From: Methanobacteriota archaeon | GTDB lineage: Archaea > Thermoplasmatota > Thermoplasmata > UBA10834 | DNA length: 56,531 nucleotides | Direction: 5' to 3' | Assembly (NCBI GenBank): GCA_020347645.1 | Contig: CP070736.1 | Location: forward strand, 396,553-453,083 | Shown here: positions 52,801 through 56,531 of the stretch, piece by piece | How positions within the stretch are numbered: the first letter of the stretch is position 1 | How the letters are laid out: the number at the start of each line of letters is the position of its first letter | The notes under the pieces: generated by a model | Seen by the model: the letters and a program-made list of their open reading frames with translations, nothing else | What the model was told of the DNA's origin: nothing | The model's database searches: none | Program-made: the position numbers and the translations under genes

Positions 52801-55086
52801 AAAGGTATGCCGGCCAGCATCTGTGAGCGGATCGAAAGTGTAGTCGGCTGGGAGGACTGCAGACTCATCAGACGATTCGAAGGTCAGAGTACCTGCATAA
52901 TCTGCGTAGACGTCGCCTGTGAGGGAATTCCTTATTGTTACGTTGAAGCTGGTTATCTCTCCAACCTCTAGAGGGCTTCTAACATCCTCCAAATAGAGGC
53001 TTAGGGACGGCGGTCCGACCACGGGAGGTCTGAATTCAACATACGGCGCACCATAAGGCAACAACTCAAGTCGCTCCCATTCGTCCATTAGCCACTCATG
53101 CGCCGTCTGGTCCTTCGACCATGTCCACATGTCGAATGGGCCTGAGTAGGTGATAGTGCGCTCTGTCTCGTCTATCGAAATATGCTCCGGAGCATCAGAA
53201 GGCATCGGCTCGGCGTAGACAATTGTCATCCCGGCTGTAGAGTCAATAGTGCCGGGTATGAGATCTCCATCGATGCCCTCAATGTCGTGAGCGAAGTAAA
53301 GAAGATCCTCGCCAGCAGGCCACTCTATGACCAGGGTCTCACCTTCGGACAGGTTCCAGGAGCCTGGCGTGTAATCCCAGGGCATCTCCTCTCCGTACCA
53401 CAGACTCCCAGGCGCATAGTTGACGTAAGTGAAATCCGCATATTGGTCGAACAATGAAATTGGATACTCAGGTGTCGATTCGATGTAATCCGCCATAACC
53501 GCCTCCCAAGCCCAGCAAGGCTCGCCCTCTTCGGTGGTTTCGTAGGCGTAGGCAGCATAGGCAACGGCAGCATCGATATCGATGTCCGCCATCTCCGGTC
53601 CAATTGCGGCATGGAAGTCGATGTCCTCCATCCAGTACTCGACGGGCATCCAGGCTTCATGCATCCATCTGAACATCAAGGCCTCTAGACCCCAGCCGAC
53701 AGTGTCAATGCTGATGGTTATTTGATTGTCCGACTGCTCAGCATTCAGGGCAAGGTAGTACAGGTCTAGGTAGTAGCCATATCCGTTGAATATCGCTAAT
53801 CGGTCATTGCCAGCCTCGTGCTCCAGCCAAGCCCACCAATCCTCTTCTACAGATTCTCGGTTTAAAGACCACCAAGCTTCGAAATCATCGAATTGCGTCG
53901 AAGTCACTCCAAGCACGGCCATGGCTGCTTGCTTGTCCAAGGTAATTGTTCCGTTGAGCAGGACATACCATCCGTCATAATACGAAAGCGGACCAATCCC
54001 CAACCGGTCTGCGCAGTAGTCATAGGTCGCATAGTCAATGTGCCAATCTATGGCTGCTGAACCTCCTCTAGCTGAGCCGAGGTAGGGAAGAAACTCCGGA
54101 TTCAGATTCATGCTCAATTCGGTCATGTTTCGCCCGGTTAGGTTCATGCGCATCATTGTGTATATCCATGTGTTGCCGGGGGGCGAGCTGGACGTCATAT
54201 ATACGTATGGGTAAGTATCCGTGATGGCCCATTCATCACCTACAATGTCTTCTCGCCATTGATACCATTCCCCGAATGGTTGGGCGAAGAGATCGTACCA
54301 ATAGTAATCTAGAGTTCTGACGGCTGTCTCTGTTGTGACTTCAACAGTTGCAGAGCCATAAACGGTCTTATCCCCCTTCGTAGCAGCGACCGTGAGTGTG
54401 GCGTTCACCTCAATCGAGGCGGAAAAGGAGACCGTCGAACCTATGCTCGGGGTGAGCGTATAGTCGTCCAGATTGACGCCTGAGACTGTCCACGAGAAAG
54501 TAGCATCGTTGACCGTGTTTCCTACCGAATCAGTTGCTGTGGCAGTGAAGTTCCATTCTTCGTCCGGCTGCAGAGTCTTATGCGACGGTGCGACGGTTAC
54601 GGAATCAAGGAATGGGGGATCGACTACGATTGAAGCTTCTACGCTTGCAGATCTTCCTTTATAGGCAACTTCGCACATAATCGTTCCCTCGCCACCTTCG
54701 GCGCCAGCAAGGAAAACAATGTCGGCGTTGCTGTCGGAATCCAAATCGCCAAGGGTAGCCGGAGTAACGGACCACTCGTATTCAACACCGTCATCCGCGG
54801 TCGCGATATCAGATCCCCATTTGACTTCCGCGGACAGCTCTTGAGTTGCCCCTGCAGGAACGTTCGGAATCTCCTCCGGAATCAGCCTTACTTCAAGGTC
54901 TTTGCCAAGGAGCAACAGATATGCGGCACTTCCGATGAGGGCTGCAGCGATTATGATTGCAAGAAGCACGATCCAAAGAGTCCTTTTATCTCCCTTTCTT
55001 GGTTCGGACAATGGCTCAGTTTGACTCTGTTCGTTCGATTCAGCGATTTCAATGTTCTCTTCATCGGCAACGCTATCTGATGACAA
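49858..55086 (-). CDS. Giant double-anchored surface protein with Ig-like repeats and a duplicated unrecognised domain
   Basis: 1742 residues. Residues 1-35 are acidic and cytoplasmic, and 36-60 form a membrane anchor (TLWIVLLAIIIAAALIG). Two Ig-like domains follow (~62-250). Then come domain A1 (~250-690), five Ig-like repeats of ~100 residues (~690-1213) with the pattern VTAYDQYxxxFxxYDGTVxFxxN, and domain A2 (~1213-1663). A second helix (~1712-1737) ends in RARRRV-like basic residues. A1 and A2 are distant copies: both have a YDLF/YDMF start, a WW-x-(S/A)-N segment, GNDRLxIxNxYxYxxLDL, and a final GAPxxEF. They are rich in Trp and Tyr. TTG 55086 has GGAGGGA upstream. It should form a long loop outside the cell held at both ends. 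Function unknown; adhesion or envelope structure is a guess. Confidence 0.85.
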   Translation of the reverse strand: MSSDSVADEENIEIAESNEQSQTEPLSEPRKGDKRTLWIVLLAIIIAAALIGSAAYLLLLGKDLEVRLIPEEIPNVPAGATQELSAEVKWGSDIATADDGVEYEWSVTPATLGDLDSDSNADIVFLAGAEGGEGTIMCEVAYKGRSASVEASIVVDPPFLDSVTVAPSHKTLQPDEEWNFTATATDSVGNTVNDATFSWTVSGVNLDDYTLTPSIGSTVSFSASIEVNATLTVAATKGDKTVYGSATVEVTTETAVRTLDYYWYDLFAQPFGEWYQWREDIVGDEWAITDTYPYVYMTSSSPPGNTWIYTMMRMNLTGRNMTELSMNLNPEFLPYLGSARGGSAAIDWHIDYATYDYCADRLGIGPLSYYDGWYVLLNGTITLDKQAAMAVLGVTSTQFDDFEAWWSLNRESVEEDWWAWLEHEAGNDRLAIFNGYGYYLDLYYLALNAEQSDNQITISIDTVGWGLEALMFRWMHEAWMPVEYWMEDIDFHAAIGPEMADIDIDAAVAYAAYAYETTEEGEPCWAWEAVMADYIESTPEYPISLFDQYADFTYVNYAPGSLWYGEEMPWDYTPGSWNLSEGETLVIEWPAGEDLLYFAHDIEGIDGDLIPGTIDSTAGMTIVYAEPMPSDAPEHISIDETERTITYSGPFDMWTWSKDQTAHEWLMDEWERLELLPYGAPYVEFRPPVVGPPSLSLYLEDVRSPLEVGEITSFNVTIRNSLTGDVYADYAGTLTFESSDESAVLPADYTFDPLTDAGRHTFQAAFNTVDPVTHLATHYLTAVDVDDATISGTQSDIVVQESAQIASFEVAFSGDDVIAAEPTEITVTAYNQWDEVFTDYDGTVRFESNDSGAELPSDSPFDPGMNGVQSFSVTFSTQGLHTVNVSDVDMPEASGESSQTVLAAAAADHFLLTGVDDPAQVETDQVMIVTVYDQYDRVFMTYDGTVTFETNRSGEVELPEDIVFLPGEPEASTVINFTAQGYFTIWGNDTMDPSITGMLEAWVVGELPMLDRFTVTDIENMWENNYSSVTVTAYDQYNSIFENYVGEITFSTNATGLHVLPDDYTFILADAGVRTFTDSVMFDDPGNFNVTAEDTSDATKKGSQEDIVIEDLVADMLAIFGPSTAMENETFGITVSAYHQYGELFEEYDGVVSFDTSDTSTYAVLPENYEFVPAVDFGSHSFTDLSLSEIGLQTVTVVDSEDAALTDELGIEVTALVTSFITYRIYDMFEEPWHGFWDWRVNSITWDTERLLTSDPGSVTYLYSMSANPNGNNDQGTIYAPYRWNITAVDIDFVNVSAPEFMPTFGPEIVGAEASVHINFNYIHPYTGGWWEGYWIPTWGDHPDWPGDDFAEDTDGYWMATLYEVTMNRAAAEEWLNLPTGAIPADWWASNEASYVADWRTWLDVEGNDRLDIYNAYEYIYLDLATMMRLTSDGTTVNLQIAHISAGYEILMTRWLLETGISPHQAFFEDFNMTVDYSEDKSNVVMDTVCQWSLRSVKSNASTMTTGAPGAWAWEATGADYLPASQSHPDSQFTPYYYLTYQSWNSGDPAYSLERVYEGTPWALTLPDYAELVIELPHGTDIVGYYGQVVDKNAIKNVWGGDTSDYDAIRYLGEMEPGASILNALPSGQISYDSGEKILTISGPHVFDNPRGGGLLYHGAPWLEFNVTEPAVESSISGYPSSTSIEDSLAEESKDLSMTWTDSETGLNSDLGSSAMLIAATVTMSGIAVLAAGALVQARRRV

Positions 55087-55768
55087 GTGATTCTCCCTCC
55101 AATCTCACTATGCAAATGAAAGATTTTCACCGTATATGTATCTGGCACCGAACAATGTCCAATAGCGGACACCGGAATTGAGCGTGATTCGAATAGTTTA
55201 CAGTTTGAAAGCCGGAACCTGCTTTAATCAAAGAACCGCTTATTCTTCGTTTAGATGGAATACTCGGAGCAATGGATACACACCAGGATGATGAGCGGCA
55301 AGGCTGCGCTCGAATTATCGGGGGTTGTCCTTTGTTAAATAAGCAAGCTCGATTGAACGTTAAGCAACATTGGATCTGTGTGTGATAGTCCAATGATATC
55401 TCGGCTTCGGACCGTAACATCCTGAATCTGCTGCAGATATTGAGGCAGTAGACAGTGGTACCGGCTATCGCGATGTCACAACAAGAAAGGAATGGATGAG
55501 ACAAGAATTGCACTAGCCAGCCACTATGTGTGTCGGCAGGTTTGATCAACAAGTCCTCGCTCGTATGCTTTGAATCAGACAGATTTCCTGCGAGAATTGA
55601 CATATGTCTCCCGTGACAAGAATGCGAGTTGTTGTGAATCCTAATAGAGGGAGTAAAGAGCAAGAGCCAAGTCGTGTTCGAGAGAATCGGGGTGGATGAT
55701 GTTCGTCTTTTGCCAGGCAGAAAGCCTTATCCCCCTTCGGTCCGTTCTGGAAAGACGGGTGATTGACA
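55087..55768. other. 682-base region without a recognised gene
   Basis: It holds the control region of the giant surface gene: GTATATGTAT at 55131-55140 gives a minus-strand TATA box about 45 bases before the TTG start. At its right end lies the ribosome site of the Ntn hydrolase (GGGTGA, 55757-55762). The middle ~550 bases contain only frames with random-looking composition, such as minus 55127-55663. I see no tRNA fold, tandem repeat or mobile element. It may be a decayed gene or hold an unrecognised RNA. Confidence 0.4.
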
Positions 55769-56531
55769 TTGACGCTGGTGCAGGCATGTATCGCACAGGA
55801 AGGAGAACGAGTCATTCTTATCGGCGACAGACTTGTGACTAGGAACATCGGCACCGACGTTCCTTCCTACGAATATGAATCGCACAATCGCAAGATACTT
55901 CTCAAGGGAACTGTCGGGATAGGATTCGAGGGCGACGTGGTTCTGATTGACAAATTCATTGCAGAATTGTCTGGGAAGAGGGATTACGACAGCATCGTAG
56001 ATAGCATTGCGGACGCCGTGGGGAAGGAGGACGAGAGGGCTACCGAAAGGTATGTGAAATCTCGTACCGGTCTTTCCGCAAAGCAGTTCTTCGAGCGGAC
56101 GGACACCAAGGTTCCCGATTATCTGGTAGATGAGATCTACGAAGGGATTGAGGAATGCGTCGATATCGGAGCTCTTATAGCGGGATTTGACAGGAGCGGG
56201 AATGCGAGAATCACAGTCGTCGACGCCGAAGGCGATGTTCTGAATTTCACAAACTTGGGGAATGTTTCAATCGGAAGCGGTAGCACGCTTTCAGGGATAT
56301 ACTTCGACCAGAATCGTTATGATCCCAGGATGAACGAGAACGAGGCGCTGTTGTTCGCCTTCGAAGCGAAGAAGTGGGCGGAGGCGCACACCGGCGTTGG
56401 CCATTCCACAGATATCATAATCATCAAGAAGAAGGGCAAATCCAAAGAGATAATAGAGGAGTCTCCACTCATGGAGAAAATGAATCGGATCTACGATGAG
56501 GAGCGCCGCAAGCAGGAAGAGGTCAGAAAGA
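55769..56531 (+). CDS. Proteasome-like Ntn hydrolase (partial, runs off the window)
   Basis: 254 residues seen. After the TTG start (GGGTGA six bases upstream) the protein reads M-T-L-V-Q-A-C, so removing methionine would expose a threonine directly, as in Ntn hydrolases, without a propeptide. It then follows the proteasome beta-subunit plan: VILIGDRLVTRN (aspartate at the Asp17 position), HNRKILLKGTVGIGFEG (lysine at the Lys33 position and the following glycine), ALIAGFDRSGNARITVVDAEG, a GSGS loop, and VGHSTDIIIIKK near the end of the fold. A basic helical extension follows. It could be a proteasome beta paralogue, an HslV/Anbu-like protein or an unrelated Ntn enzyme. Fold confidence is good; substrate unknown. 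Confidence 0.78.
   Translation, partial: MTLVQACIAQEGERVILIGDRLVTRNIGTDVPSYEYESHNRKILLKGTVGIGFEGDVVLIDKFIAELSGKRDYDSIVDSIADAVGKEDERATERYVKSRTGLSAKQFFERTDTKVPDYLVDEIYEGIEECVDIGALIAGFDRSGNARITVVDAEGDVLNFTNLGNVSIGSGSTLSGIYFDQNRYDPRMNENEALLFAFEAKKWAEAHTGVGHSTDIIIIKKKGKSKEIIEESPLMEKMNRIYDEERRKQEEVRK

Noticed and set aside
55127-55663. Minus-strand frame of 178 codons before the giant surface gene
   Set aside because: Composition is Ser/Cys/His/Ile-rich and random-looking; no ribosome site, no motif, and it overlaps the promoter of the giant gene.
1-56531. CRISPR arrays, insertion sequences, rRNA genes
   Set aside because: No regularly spaced identical repeats, transposase motifs or rRNA core sequences were seen on reading through.

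Overview
This window is a gene-dense stretch of an archaeal chromosome. Archaeal markers include Hel308 helicase, the KEOPS subunit Cgi121, a Gins51-type GINS subunit, a HerA-type ATPase, an archaeal HMG-CoA synthase/thiolase/DUF35 cluster, pantoate kinase, archaeal-type ProS, and two tRNA genes with introns at position 37/38. Many genes lack a Shine-Dalgarno site but have a TATA-like box 25-35 bases before the start codon (leaderless mRNAs). Others have GGAGG or GGTGA sites. The gene mix (split glycine dehydrogenase, histidine and threonine breakdown, a secreted cysteine peptidase, giant surface and scaffold proteins) suggests a protein- or amino-acid-degrading member of the Thermoplasmatota or a relative. 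That placement is inference; no rRNA or strong lineage marker is present.

Layout. 1-2.7 kb: end of hel308, cgi121, then two folate enzymes of histidine breakdown (ftcD, fchA). 2.8-7.4 kb: a 1510-residue protein of about 21 helical repeats ending in a RING-like zinc module. 7.4-15.1 kb (minus): an eight-gene directon of a regulator, HMG-CoA synthase, thiolase-like protein, DUF35 protein, HutH, TldD and TldE. 15.4 kb: tRNA-Pro(CGG). 16-22 kb: a secreted papain-like peptidase with a PEF-type sorting tail, divergent from a LolD/FtsX-like ABC operon. 22.1 kb: intron-bearing tRNA-Gly(TCC). 23-27.5 kb: a second about 1.5-kilo-residue scaffold (TPRs plus a B-box-like zinc finger). 27.5-31.7 kb: flavodoxin, zinc-ribbon protein, then GPN GTPase, threonine dehydrogenase and KBL. 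31.9 kb: intron-bearing tRNA-Lys(CTT). 32-37.6 kb: MBL hydrolase, GINS, DUF167, Toprim protein, the two glycine dehydrogenase subunits, and an Lrp-like sensor domain with a non-standard start. 37.7-45 kb: dTMP kinase, CoaBC, pantoate kinase, DUF357, HerA, PRPP synthetase, ProS, small membrane protein. 45.3-48.8 kb: two ABC-2 transporter pairs in one operon. 49-55 kb: a GOLD-domain-like membrane protein and a 1742-residue double-anchored surface protein with a duplicated unrecognised domain. 55.8 kb to the end: a proteasome-like Ntn hydrolase (partial).

How the genes fit together. HutH, FtcD and FchA take histidine-derived formimino groups to methenyl-tetrahydrofolate (hutU and hutI are not here). 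Tdh and Kbl convert threonine to glycine, and GcvPA/GcvPB decarboxylate glycine into the folate pool. CoaBC and pantoate kinase supply CoA; HMG-CoA synthase and its partners start isoprenoid lipid synthesis. The most unusual items are the two giant zinc-tailed scaffolds, a thiolase-like protein lacking the expected catalytic residues, the orphan Lrp domain with a CTG start, the surface protein with its duplicated domain, and the Ntn hydrolase with threonine directly after the start codon. No CRISPR array, insertion sequence or rRNA gene was seen.
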